A stretch of 64,000 nt of DNA from the NCBI RefSeq assembly GCF_014283215.1, contig NZ_JACOMF010000001.1, positions 248,001 to 312,000 of the forward strand. Reading direction: 5' to 3'. The DNA comes from Siccirubricoccus deserti (GTDB lineage: Bacteria; Pseudomonadota; Alphaproteobacteria; Acetobacterales; Acetobacteraceae). Of this stretch, positions 9,539-18,081 are shown piece by piece (position 1 is the stretch's first letter; every line of letters starts with the position of its first letter). Position numbers and translations under genes: made by a program. The notes under the pieces are model-generated. The model was not told the DNA's origin. It worked only from the letters and a program-made list of their open reading frames with translations, and ran no database searches.

Positions 9539-12500
9539 GCCCGCACCGCCACCGCGGCATCGGCCTCGGCCCGGCGGACATGCCGGGGCTTGCCGAAGAG
9601 GTCGATCGCCGCCGGGAAGACCACCAGGATGAACAGCGGCACCAAGCCGATGCCGCCCACCACCACCAGTGCCAGCGGCTTCTGCACGTCGGCGCCGATG
9701 CCGCTTGCCAGCGCCATCGGCAGCAGGCCGAAGAAGCTGGCGAAGCAGGTCATGAACACCGGCCGCATGCGGTCGGTGCCGGCCTGGTCCAGCGCCATGC
9801 GCCAGGGCATCCCCTCCAGCCGAAGGTGATTGAAGTGGGACAGCATGATGATGCCTTCCATCACGGTGATGCCGAACAGGGCGAGGAAGCCGATCGCCGC
9901 CGGCACGCTGAAATTCAGCCCCGCCACCGCCAGCGCGGCGACGCCGCCGGTGATCGACATCGGCACGATGCCGAACACCAGCAGCGTCTCCCGCAGCGTG
10001 TTGAACTGGACATAGAGCAGCACGAGGATCAGCGCGAGCGCCGCGGGCACCACCACCACAAGCCGGCCGATCGCCTCCTGCAGGTTGCGGAACTCACCCA
10101 CCCAGTCGAGCCGGTAGCCGGGCGGCATCTCCACCCGCTGCGCCACCAGCGCCTGCGCCTCCGCCACCGTGCTGGCCGGGTCGCGGCCGCGCACGCTGAA
10201 GCGGATCGGCACATAGCGGCTGGCATCCTCGCGGTAGATGTAGGAGACGCCGGAGACCAGCTGGATGTCGGCCACATCGGCCAGGGTGGCGCCGCTGCCG
10301 CCGCCGACCGGAATGCGCTGGATGGCGTCCAGGCTGTCGCGGAAGGGCGCGTCGAGCCGCACCATCACGGGGAAGTTGCGGTCGCCGCCCGGCTCATACA
10401 GCCGCCCGGCCTCCCGCCCGCCGATCGCCGCCTGGACCACCTGGTTGACGTCGTCGACGGCCAGGCCGTAGCGCGCCGCCCGCGCCCGGTCGATCTTCAC
10501 GGCGACGGTCGGCTGGCCAAGGGAGCGGAACACCGCAAGGTCGGCCACGCCTTGGACCTCGGTCATGACCTGGCGGATCTCCTCCGCCTTGCGGGCGATG
10601 ATGTCGAGTTCCGGCCCGTAGACCTTGATGGCGTTGGCACCCTTCACCCCGGAGGCGGCCTCCTGCACATTGTCCGAGATCGCCTGGGAATAGCTGAACT
10701 CGATGCCGACAAACTCACGCGTCAGCCGCGCCTGCATGGCATGCACCAGCCCGTCGCGGTGCGGCGCCGTGGTCCACTGGTCCGGCGGCTTCAGCGGCAG
10801 GAAGAACTCCGCATTGAAGAAGCCGGCACTGTCGGTGCCGTCATCCGGCCTGCCCTGCTGCGAGGTGGCGGTGATCACCTCGGGGAACTCCAGCAGCACG
10901 GCGCGGATGCGGTTCACCGTGCCATTGCCCTCCTCCAGGCTGATGGTGCCCGGCATGGTGGCGCGGACCCAGAGGTTGCCCTCCTCCAGCGTCGGCAGGA
11001 ACTCGGCGCCGAGCAGCGACATCAGGAAGATGGAGCCGGCTAACAGCGCCGCCGCCAGCAGCAGGCAGAGCCGCCGCGCCCGCATCGCCGCATCGTAGAG
11101 CCGCCTGTGGCCCCAGCGCAGCGCGCGAACCACGGGCGTGTCCCGTTCCCGGCTGTCTTCCTTCAGCAGGGCCGCGGCCAGGGCCGGGGTGATGGTGAAG
11201 GTCGCCAGCAGCGCGCCGATGATGGCGTAGGCGTAGGTCTTCGACATCGGGCCGAAGATCCGGCCCTCGATCCCGCCCAGGGTGAACAGCGGGATGAAGG
11301 CGGCGATGATGATCAGCGCCGAGAAGAAGATCGCCTTGTCCACCTCCCCCGCCGCGCGCAGCACGGTCAGCGACAGGCCTGACAGCTCCTTGGAGCCGGC
11401 CGGCGCGATGTAGCGGTGGGCATGGCTTCGGGCCAAGCCGAGGTGGCGGTAGATGTTCTCCACCATGATGACGGTGGCATCGACCAGCAAGCCGAAGTCG
11501 AGCGCACCGAGCGAGAGCAGGTTGGCGCTCTCGCCCCGGCTCATCATCAGCAGGATGGCGAAGAGGAAAGCGAAGGGGATGGTCGCCGCCACCACCAGCG
11601 CCCCGCGGAAATCGCCGAGGAACAACCATTGGATGATGAGGATGAGTGCCACGCCCTCGATGATGTTGTGCACCACCGTCCGCGTGGTGATCTTCACCAG
11701 ATCCTCGCGGTCGTAGAGCGGCACGATCTTCACCCCGGGCGGCAGCACGCCGCCGGCGTTGATCCGCGCCACCTCGGCCTGCACCCCACGGATGGTCGGC
11801 AGGGTCTGCTCGCCGCGGCGCATTAGCACCGTCGCCAGCACCACATCGTCGTCGCCCTCATGCCCCGCGATCCCGAGCCGAGGCAGGTTGCCGATCTCGA
11901 TGGTGGCGATGTCGGCCAGCAGCACCGGCATCCCGCCCGCAGCGGTGACGACGACGTTGCGCAGATCATCCAGGCCGCGGATCAGGCCGATGCCCTGCAC
12001 CACCGCCACCTGCGGGCCGATGCGGATGGTGCCGGCGCCGACCGTGGCGTTGCCGGCGCGGACGGCGGCGATCACCTGCGGCAGCGACAACCCGTGCGCC
12101 GCCATGCGCCGCAGATCGACCACCACGTTGTAGCTCTTGCTGTGGCCGCCGAAGGAGGTGACGTCGACCACCCCCGGCACCCGCTTGAAGCGGCGGTCCA
12201 GCACCCAATCCTGCAGGGTCTTGAGGTCGGTCAGGGAATAGCCAGGCGGGCCGACCAGCCGGTAGCGCATGATCTCGCCGATCGGCGAGAGTGGGGAGAT
12301 CTGCGGCTGCACGCCTGCCGGCAGCGCGTCGATCTGCGCCAGCCGGTTCAGCACCTGCTGCAGCGCCTGGTCGTAGGTGTAGTTGAAGTTGAACTGCACC
12401 CGCACGTCGGACAGCCCGAACAGGCTGGTGGAACGAACCGAGGTGAGGTTGGGCAGCCCGGCCATCGCCACCTCGACCGGGATGGTGACGTAGCGCTCGA

Positions 12501-12678
12501 TCTCCTCGGCGCTCTGGCCCTGGTTCTGGGTGATGATGACGACCTGGGGCGGCACCGGGTCCGGATAGGCTTCGATGTTCAGCCGGGTGAAGGCGACCAG
12601 CCCGACCACGATGAAGACGAAGAACAACAGGATGACCAGCGGCCGGCGCTGCAGGGCGAAGGCGACGATCTGACGCAT
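9535..12678 (-). CDS. Heavy-metal efflux RND pump (CzcA/CusA family)
   Basis: A 1047-residue inner-membrane pump with two six-helix halves and two large periplasmic loops, the usual length for CzcA/CusA. The transmembrane-helix-4 signature is DFGLLVDATVIMVEN with D394, D400 and E407, the charged triad of metal-exporting HME-RND proteins; the common Gly after the second Asp is Ala here. It uses the proton gradient to export divalent or monovalent metal cations through the adaptor and outer-membrane factor encoded on either side. The ion (Co/Zn/Cd, Ni or Cu/Ag) cannot be decided from what I can see. Confidence 0.93.
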   Translation of the reverse strand: MRQIVAFALQRRPLVILLFFVFIVVGLVAFTRLNIEAYPDPVPPQVVIITQNQGQSAEEIERYVTIPVEVAMAGLPNLTSVRSTSLFGLSDVRVQFNFNYTYDQALQQVLNRLAQIDALPAGVQPQISPLSPIGEIMRYRLVGPPGYSLTDLKTLQDWVLDRRFKRVPGVVDVTSFGGHSKSYNVVVDLRRMAAHGLSLPQVIAAVRAGNATVGAGTIRIGPQVAVVQGIGLIRGLDDLRNVVVTAAGGMPVLLADIATIEIGNLPRLGIAGHEGDDDVVLATVLMRRGEQTLPTIRGVQAEVARINAGGVLPPGVKIVPLYDREDLVKITTRTVVHNIIEGVALILIIQWLFLGDFRGALVVAATIPFAFLFAILLMMSRGESANLLSLGALDFGLLVDATVIMVENIYRHLGLARSHAHRYIAPAGSKELSGLSLTVLRAAGEVDKAIFFSALIIIAAFIPLFTLGGIEGRIFGPMSKTYAYAIIGALLATFTITPALAAALLKEDSRERDTPVVRALRWGHRRLYDAAMRARRLCLLLAAALLAGSIFLMSLLGAEFLPTLEEGNLWVRATMPGTISLEEGNGTVNRIRAVLLEFPEVITATSQQGRPDDGTDSAGFFNAEFFLPLKPPDQWTTAPHRDGLVHAMQARLTREFVGIEFSYSQAISDNVQEAASGVKGANAIKVYGPELDIIARKAEEIRQVMTEVQGVADLAVFRSLGQPTVAVKIDRARAARYGLAVDDVNQVVQAAIGGREAGRLYEPGGDRNFPVMVRLDAPFRDSLDAIQRIPVGGGSGATLADVADIQLVSGVSYIYREDASRYVPIRFSVRGRDPASTVAEAQALVAQRVEMPPGYRLDWVGEFRNLQEAIGRLVVVVPAALALILVLLYVQFNTLRETLLVFGIVPMSITGGVAALAVAGLNFSVPAAIGFLALFGITVMEGIIMLSHFNHLRLEGMPWRMALDQAGTDRMRPVFMTCFASFFGLLPMALASGIGADVQKPLALVVVGGIGLVPLFILVVFPAAIDLFGKPRHVRRAEADAAVAVRA

Positions 12679-12824
12679 GCGATGCTTTCCGGCGATTCAG
12701 GACGCGGCGCGGGGCGCCGCCCGTAGCAGGGCGTGTGAAGGTGTCGGGCGAGCGGGGGCAGGCCTGCCGGCCTCGCCCGGGCCTGCCCATGCAGCCTGAC
12801 GGCGCGGCATCCCCTCACTTGTCC

Positions 12825-14204
12825 TCAGTCGATCCGGGCCGCCCGGTCGATGAAGAGCGCGCCGCCCGTCACCACGCGCTCGCCGGGATTGAGCCCTTCC
12901 GTCACCTCGACCACCTCGCCGGAGCGGATGCCGGGGGTGATGCGGCGGAGGATGAAGCGGTTGCCGTCCAGCGCCACCCAGACCGAAGCCTCGGCGCCAC
13001 GATAGATGATGGCGTTCACCGGCACCGCGAGACCCTGCTGGCCCTCCCCCACCGCGATGCGGAAGGTGGCGAACATCTCCGGCTTCAGCAGCCGGTCGGG
13101 GTCCTGCACCTCGGCGCGCACCGTCAGTCGCCGGGTGACCGGATCGAGGCCGGCGCCCACCATGGCGATGCGGGCATCGAAACGCCGCCCGGGCAGAGCC
13201 CCCACCATGACCTCCACCGGCTGGCCGGGGCGGATCATCGGCGCATCCAGTTCCCGCACCGCGGCGACCAGCCACATGGTGGAGAGGTCGGCAATGGTGA
13301 GGACCGGATCGGTGGCGCCGCTCGAGAGCCATTGGCCGGGACCGACCCGGCGCTGCACCACGGTGCCGGCGATCGGCGCGGGCACCGGCACCACCGCATC
13401 CACCATGCGGGTCAGCTCGATCCGGGCGACCTGTTCGGGGCTGCGGCCGAGCACCCGCAGCTTGTCCCGCGCCGCCGCCAGGGTGGCCTCGGCGCTGCGC
13501 AGGTCAGCCGCGGCATTGGCGGCGGCGACCCTCGCCTGCTCGACATCCCGCTGCGAGGTGGCGCGGGCGCCGAACAGGCTGGCCTGGCGGGCTTCCTCGC
13601 GCCGCGCCTGGTCGAGGGTGGCGCGGGCCTTGTTGGCGGCATCGGCCGCCGCCAGCAGGTCGTTGGCCGCGCCGGCAAGGTCGGTGGTCTCGATCTCGAA
13701 CAACGGGTCGCCGGCGGCGACGGTGTCGCCCATGCGGGCGAGGGCGCGGACGACCCGGCCGTTGTAGGGGGAGAAGACCGGCGTGGCACGGTCCTCGTTA
13801 TAGGCGATGCGGCCCTCGGCGATGCGCTCGGCGCGGAACTCGCGGAGTTGCATGGCCTCGATCCGCAGCGCGCGCATCTCGGCGTCCGACAGGCGGAATT
13901 CGCCCTGCGCCAGCGGCTCGGTGGCCGTAGCAGGCGGCGACTGCGGCACCGGCACCTTGCGCGCCATCGAGTCGTAGAGCGCGGCGCCGCCCGCCGCCAG
14001 CAGCGCCAGCGCGCCGCCGATCAGCGCCAGGCGACGGCCCTTCCGCAGGGCGGGGGGAGCCACGGGCGGCGCGGGCGAAAGCGGTGGACGCGCGGAGGAA
14101 ACTTCCGCCTTGTCGGGTACGGCGAAACTCGGCGCGCCCGGCGGTTCCGGCTTCGCCACCTCTTTGGGCGGCACCGGCAACGGCGGCTGGTTCAGCATAT
14201 TCAT
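12825..14204 (-). CDS. Periplasmic adaptor (membrane fusion) subunit of the RND pump
   Basis: A 459-residue membrane-fusion protein. A proline-rich cytoplasmic lead of ~50 residues is followed by one membrane anchor (about residues 56-77), then the biotinyl-lipoyl-like half motif (TPVFSPYNGRVVRALARMGDTVAAGDPL), a long alpha-helical hairpin (RATLDQARREEARQASLFG), the second lipoyl half (PAPIAGTVVQRRVGPGQWL) and beta-barrel/membrane-proximal domains. It bridges the pump and the outer-membrane duct. It is the first gene of the efflux operon, 146 bp before the pump gene; no metal-sensing histidine-rich N-terminus is evident. Confidence 0.9.
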   Translation of the reverse strand: MNMLNQPPLPVPPKEVAKPEPPGAPSFAVPDKAEVSSARPPLSPAPPVAPPALRKGRRLALIGGALALLAAGGAALYDSMARKVPVPQSPPATATEPLAQGEFRLSDAEMRALRIEAMQLREFRAERIAEGRIAYNEDRATPVFSPYNGRVVRALARMGDTVAAGDPLFEIETTDLAGAANDLLAAADAANKARATLDQARREEARQASLFGARATSQRDVEQARVAAANAAADLRSAEATLAAARDKLRVLGRSPEQVARIELTRMVDAVVPVPAPIAGTVVQRRVGPGQWLSSGATDPVLTIADLSTMWLVAAVRELDAPMIRPGQPVEVMVGALPGRRFDARIAMVGAGLDPVTRRLTVRAEVQDPDRLLKPEMFATFRIAVGEGQQGLAVPVNAIIYRGAEASVWVALDGNRFILRRITPGIRSGEVVEVTEGLNPGERVVTGGALFIDRAARID

Positions 14205-14263
14205 CGCTGTTCAGACCCCACCACGCGGCGCGCTCCATCCCTGCTGCCGCGTTGAAGTCGGGC

Positions 14264-14292
14264 AGCATCCGGCCGGAGTTCGGCCGGATGCT
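14264..14292. terminator. Perfect 12-bp hairpin between the ThDP gene and the efflux operon
   Basis: AGCATCCGGCCG, a 5-base loop, then CGGCCGGATGCT. Both flanking genes read leftward. It can end the upstream ThDP-enzyme transcript (no T-run follows) or sit in the 5' leader of the efflux operon, 60 bp before the adaptor ATG. An AT-rich patch at 14333-14375 on its upstream side is the best promoter candidate for the operon, which would place the hairpin inside the leader. Confidence 0.55.
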
Positions 14293-14402
14293 GGACCATG
14301 CACACCGCTCCCTTACGGGGAGATTGTGCGAAACCTGAAACCAGCGAAATCCAAAAATTAACTTAAAAACACAATGATGGAGTCTTGCGTCACCGCTCTG
14401 GA

Positions 14403-15941
14403 CTATATCAGCAATTCGATCAGGAACGGCCCTGGCCGGGCGAAGGATTGCGCCATGAGGTCGCCCAGCGCCTCCAGCGTGCTCGCCTGGGCGGCCTCCA
14501 CCCCCATGCTGTTGGCCAGCTTCACCCAGCCGATGTCGGGATTGCCGAGGTCCAGCATGTCCATCGCGGTCCGTCCCGGGTTGGCGCCGACGTTGCGGTA
14601 TTCGCCGATCAGGATCTGGTATTTGCGGTTGGAGAGCAGCACCGTGGTCACCGGCAGCTTCTCCCGCGCCTGGGTCCAGAGCGCCTGGGGTGTGTACATG
14701 GCGCTGCCGTCGGCCTGCAGGGCGATGACTCGCCGCCCGCCGGCACCGATCGCCGCGCCGGTCGCCACCGGCGGGCCGTAGCCGATGGCGCCGCCGCAGT
14801 TCTGCAGCCAGTCATGCGCCGGGGCAGCATAGGTTTGCGGGAAAAAGCCGCGGCCGTAGGTGACCGATTCGTCGACGATGACCGCCCCTTCCGGCATCAG
14901 CGCCGCCACCGCCTGGGCGAGGCCTTCCGGGCTCAGCGCACCGCGCGGCGCCTCCGGCCGCGGCCCGGCCGAGGGGATGGCAACGGCTGGCGCGCCCAGC
15001 TCATCCGCCAGGGCAGCCAGCGCCGCCTCGGCGTCCTGCTCGTTGCGGGTCAGCACATGCACCGCGGCATCCGGCGGGTAGAGCCGGCTAGGCTTGCCGG
15101 GATAGCCGAAGAAGCCGACGGGGTCGCGGGCATTGACCAGCACCAGGTGCTGCACCTGACCGAGCACCGCCAGGGCCTGCTCGACCACATAAGGCACGCG
15201 GTCGAGCTGGAGCCGCCCCTGGCCGCGCTGGATCCGGCCGTTGGAGCCTTCCGCCAGCAGCCGCGCGCCGGTGGCGGCGGCGATCCGGTGGGCCTGGCGC
15301 TGGGCGCCCTCGGTCAGGGCGAGGCCGCCGAGCAGCAGCAGCACGTTCTTCTGCTCCCGCAGGATGCGCGCCACCTGCTTCACCGCATGCGGGTCGGCCT
15401 GCGGCACCGCCGGCACCGGCAGCGCCTGGCCGACCACGCCACCCTCGTTCCAGGAGCTGTCGGAGGGCAGGATCAGGGTCGCCACCTGGCCGGGCGAGGT
15501 CCGCGCCGCCTGCACCGCCACGGCGGCATCGGCGCCGACATCCTCGGCCCTTGTCGCTGTGCGGACGAATGCGGAGACGCCGCGGGCCCAGCCCTCGGTG
15601 TCGGCGGTCAGCGGCGCGTCATAGGGCCGGTGGTAGACCGCCTGGTCGCCGACGATGTTGACGATGCCGCTGCGCGCCCGCCTGGCATCGTGCAGCCCGG
15701 CAAGGCCATTCGCCAGGCCCGGGCCGCAATGCAGCAGGGTCGCGGCCGGCTTGCCGGCCATGCGCCAGTAGCCGTCGGCGGCGCCGGTGACGATGTTCTC
15801 CTGCAGGCCGAGGACGCAGCGCATGCCGGGGATGCGGTCCAGCGCCGCGACGAAATGCATCTCGCTGGTGCCGGGGTTGGTGAAGCAGACGTCGACGCCG
15901 CTCCCCAGCAGGGTATGCACCAGGCTTTCGGCTCCGTTCAC
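14403..15941 (-). CDS. ThDP-dependent enzyme, acetolactate synthase/benzoylformate decarboxylase-like
   Basis: A 512-residue thiamine-diphosphate enzyme with the three usual domains: an N-terminal PYR domain with the proton-relay glutamate E48 (GLQENIVTGAADGYWRM), a central domain, and a C-terminal PP domain with a metal/pyrophosphate motif that reads QADGSAMYTPQALWT and ends LLSNRKY, in place of the usual GDG...NN. It is shorter than true acetolactate synthase (~560) and has no regulatory-subunit gene beside it. Databases often call this group 'acetolactate synthase large subunit'; a 2-oxo-acid decarboxylase or carboligase role is equally likely. Confidence 0.82.
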   Translation of the reverse strand: MNGAESLVHTLLGSGVDVCFTNPGTSEMHFVAALDRIPGMRCVLGLQENIVTGAADGYWRMAGKPAATLLHCGPGLANGLAGLHDARRARSGIVNIVGDQAVYHRPYDAPLTADTEGWARGVSAFVRTATRAEDVGADAAVAVQAARTSPGQVATLILPSDSSWNEGGVVGQALPVPAVPQADPHAVKQVARILREQKNVLLLLGGLALTEGAQRQAHRIAAATGARLLAEGSNGRIQRGQGRLQLDRVPYVVEQALAVLGQVQHLVLVNARDPVGFFGYPGKPSRLYPPDAAVHVLTRNEQDAEAALAALADELGAPAVAIPSAGPRPEAPRGALSPEGLAQAVAALMPEGAVIVDESVTYGRGFFPQTYAAPAHDWLQNCGGAIGYGPPVATGAAIGAGGRRVIALQADGSAMYTPQALWTQAREKLPVTTVLLSNRKYQILIGEYRNVGANPGRTAMDMLDLGNPDIGWVKLANSMGVEAAQASTLEALGDLMAQSFARPGPFLIELLI

Positions 15942-16128
15942 GGCGTCACTCTCCCCTATTCCGGTTGCGGCGGCGAAGGGTGCGCGCGGCGAGCGACTGC
16001 CGCAAGCCCGGCACCACGCGAAACGCTGGATGCCGTACCTGAAACGATTATCGCGGCTTCAGGGGAGTTCGGGTCGGCCATGCACCAGCCACCATTGGGT
16101 CGGTTCGAATTCGCAGTTCTCCGCTTGG

Positions 16129-16168
16129 GCGGATCACGCTTACCGTCTCTCTGCGAGATGAAACCGCT
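16129..16168 (-). repeat. Degenerate copy of the AGAGCGG-type palindromic repeat
   Basis: Read on the minus strand it starts AAGCGGTTTCATC and ends near GATCCGC, the same end pattern as the better copies at 27.8 and 44.7 kb. The arms match at five of six bases and the interior differs. It sits just before the 149-residue membrane-protein gene. Confidence 0.4.
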
Positions 16169-16181
16169 TTAGGGTTGATGC

Positions 16182-16631
16182 ATGGCCAGAACCATCCTCT
16201 TCGGCTTTCTCGCCGGATTCGTCGCGGTGCTGGTGTTCCACCAGGGCACCGCCTTCATCCTGCACAACCTGGGCACTTACCTGCCCTGGTCGGGAAACCT
16301 GTTCGGCCGGGTGGGGGCGCCCTTCAACCTGGCCCCGGTGCCGCCCTTCGGTATCCCGACAGTGCTGTCGCAAGCCTTCTGGGGCGGGATCTGGGGGATC
16401 GTGCTGGCAGCGCTGCTGCAACGCGCATCGCTGCCGGCGCTGCTGACCGGCTTCATTTTCGGCGCGCTGGCCCTGACCCTGGTCGCCTTCACCCTGGTGG
16501 CCACAATGAAGGGGCTGCCGCTCTTCGCCGGCGGCAACAAGCAGGTCTGGCTGCGGGCCGGCCTCTACAACGGCGCCTGGGGCTTCGGCACCGCGCTGCT
16601 GCTGCTGCGGCCATTGCGGCTGCGACGCTGA
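16182..16631 (+). CDS. Small four-helix membrane protein, unknown function
   Basis: A 149-residue, very hydrophobic protein with four probable membrane helices at about residues 3-30, 62-84, 86-108 and 125-145. Conserved-looking features are FHQGTAFILHNLG near the first helix and GGIWGIVLAALL in the second. I recognise it only as an uncharacterised proteobacterial membrane protein. It stands alone, 127 bp before the ABC binding-protein gene on the same strand, and I see no shared pathway. Confidence 0.75.
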   Translation: MARTILFGFLAGFVAVLVFHQGTAFILHNLGTYLPWSGNLFGRVGAPFNLAPVPPFGIPTVLSQAFWGGIWGIVLAALLQRASLPALLTGFIFGALALTLVAFTLVATMKGLPLFAGGNKQVWLRAGLYNGAWGFGTALLLLRPLRLRR

Positions 16632-16758
16632 GGCCAAGCCGGCTCCCCGCCCGCCGCCGAGGCCATTGCGGCGCTTGCGCGATGGCCCCGGCATGTCACT
16701 TTGTTGCGCGAGGCAGTCGGCCGGCATGGCCGCTCCGCCAGGGAAGGGGACCGATCCG

Positions 16759-17790
16759 ATGACCGTGCAACGCTACCGCCTGTCGCGCCGTGCGGCGCTG
16801 GGTCTGCTCGGGGCCGGGGCGCCGCTGCTGGTGGCGGGGCCGGTGCGCGCGCAGCCGCGCCTCGACCGGGTGTCCTTCGTCACCAACTGGCGGGCCCAGG
16901 CGGAGCACGGCGGCTTCTACCAGGCCCAGGCCGCGGGGCTGTACCGCAAGGCAGGGCTGGAGGTCGACCTCCGCACCGGCGGGCCGCAGGTCAACCCGGC
17001 GCAGCTGCTGCTCGGCGGGCGCGTCGACATGTCCATGGGCAATGGGCTGGTGGCGCTGAATTTCGTCCGCGAGAACATCCCCTTCCTTTGCATCGGGGCG
17101 ATCTTCCAGAAGGACATGCAGGTCCTGATCGCCCATCCGAACACCGGCCTCAGCGGGTTCGAGGCGCTGCGCGGCCGCACCATCCTGGTCGGTGCCGAGG
17201 CGCGGGTGACCTGGTGGCCCTTCCTGGTGAAGAAATACGGCCTGCGGGAAGACCAGCTTCGCCCCTACACCTTCAACCTGCAGCCCTTCCTGCTCGACAA
17301 GCAGCTCGTCCAGCAGGGCTATCTGGGCAGCGAGCCCTTCTCGATCCGCGCCGCCGGGGTGAACCCGGATACGCTGCTGATCCATGACGCCGGCTTTGAG
17401 AATTATGGCACGACCATCAACATCGGCGCGAAGACGCTGAGCGAGCGGCGCGAGGTGGTGCAGCGCTTCATCGATGCCTCGATGGAAGGCTGGGACCAGT
17501 ATCTGAAGGGGCCGGCCGGCGGCTTCGACACCGCCGCCGCCAATGCGCTCATCAAGTCGCAGAACCCCGAGATGACCGACGAGCTGATCGCCTTCGGCAC
17601 GCGGATGATGAACGAGCATGGCATCGTCCGCTCGGGCGATGCGGCGACCCTCGGCATCGGCGCGATGACCGAGGCGCGCTGGCAGCGCTTCCATGCGGCG
17701 GTGGCGGAGGTCGGGGTGCTGCCGCGCGACCTCGACTGGCGGAAGGCCTTCGATCTGTCGCTGGTCAACAAGGGCATCGGCAAGGTTTGA
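16759..17790 (+). CDS. ABC transporter substrate-binding protein, SsuA/THI5-like
   Basis: A 343-residue periplasmic protein started at ATG 16759, which follows a purine-rich GGGAAGGGGA. The N-terminus has a twin-arginine signal (LSRRAALGLLGAG) cleaved near VRAQ. The mature part begins RVSFVTNWRAQAEHGGFYQAQAAGLYRKAGLEVDL, the hallmark of NMT1/THI5-like binding proteins for thiamine precursors, sulfonates or related small molecules. It later contains GTTINIGAKTL and a C-terminal helix region. No permease or ATPase gene is adjacent, so the partner transporter must be elsewhere. A strong hairpin follows the stop. Confidence 0.88.
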   Translation: MTVQRYRLSRRAALGLLGAGAPLLVAGPVRAQPRLDRVSFVTNWRAQAEHGGFYQAQAAGLYRKAGLEVDLRTGGPQVNPAQLLLGGRVDMSMGNGLVALNFVRENIPFLCIGAIFQKDMQVLIAHPNTGLSGFEALRGRTILVGAEARVTWWPFLVKKYGLREDQLRPYTFNLQPFLLDKQLVQQGYLGSEPFSIRAAGVNPDTLLIHDAGFENYGTTINIGAKTLSERREVVQRFIDASMEGWDQYLKGPAGGFDTAAANALIKSQNPEMTDELIAFGTRMMNEHGIVRSGDAATLGIGAMTEARWQRFHAAVAEVGVLPRDLDWRKAFDLSLVNKGIGKV

Positions 17791-17839
17791 GGCGCCGACC
17801 AGCCCCCGCCCCTGCGCGTGGGGCGGGCCGACCGGCGCC
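17791..17839. terminator. Nested hairpin, likely bidirectional terminator
   Basis: It begins one base after the binding-protein stop. An inner stem CCCGCCCC / GGGGCGGG (17805-17812 and 17820-17827) sits inside outer GGCGCC blocks (17791-17796 and 17834-17839). It lies between convergent genes and could end both transcripts. No T-run. Confidence 0.6.
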
Positions 17840-17850
17840 CTACCCCACGC

Positions 17851-18081
17851 TCAGCGCGGCGCCGTGGTCAGCCAGCCGACGATGCGCCGGGCGATCGGGA
17901 TCGCCATCATCGCGGCGGGAAAGGCGAAGCTCCAGGCCAGGGCCCAGTTGAGCAGCCAGAGCCGCAGGAAGCCAGGCGGCGTGCCGAGATTGACCAGGGT
18001 GAGCAGCAGGGAGACCACGCCAGCCATGAAGAAGGTCATGACCAGCGGGAACAGCGCCGCGGCGTAGCGGGCCGGGATCAT
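17851..18081 (-). CDS. DUF2798 small membrane protein
   Basis: A 76-residue protein with two membrane helices (about residues 8-32 and 42-66) joined by a short loop GTPPGFLRLWL, the pattern of DUF2798 proteins. The family has no known function. Its ATG overlaps the stop of glcF by 4 bp, so it is probably translated from the same message. Confidence 0.8.
   Translation of the reverse strand: MIPARYAAALFPLVMTFFMAGVVSLLLTLVNLGTPPGFLRLWLLNWALAWSFAFPAAMMAIPIARRIVGWLTTAPR

Noticed and set aside
16038-16063. CCTGAA...TTCAGG inverted repeat upstream of the ThDP-enzyme gene
   Set aside because: Only six-base arms with a 14-base spacer, which is expected by chance in a window of this size.
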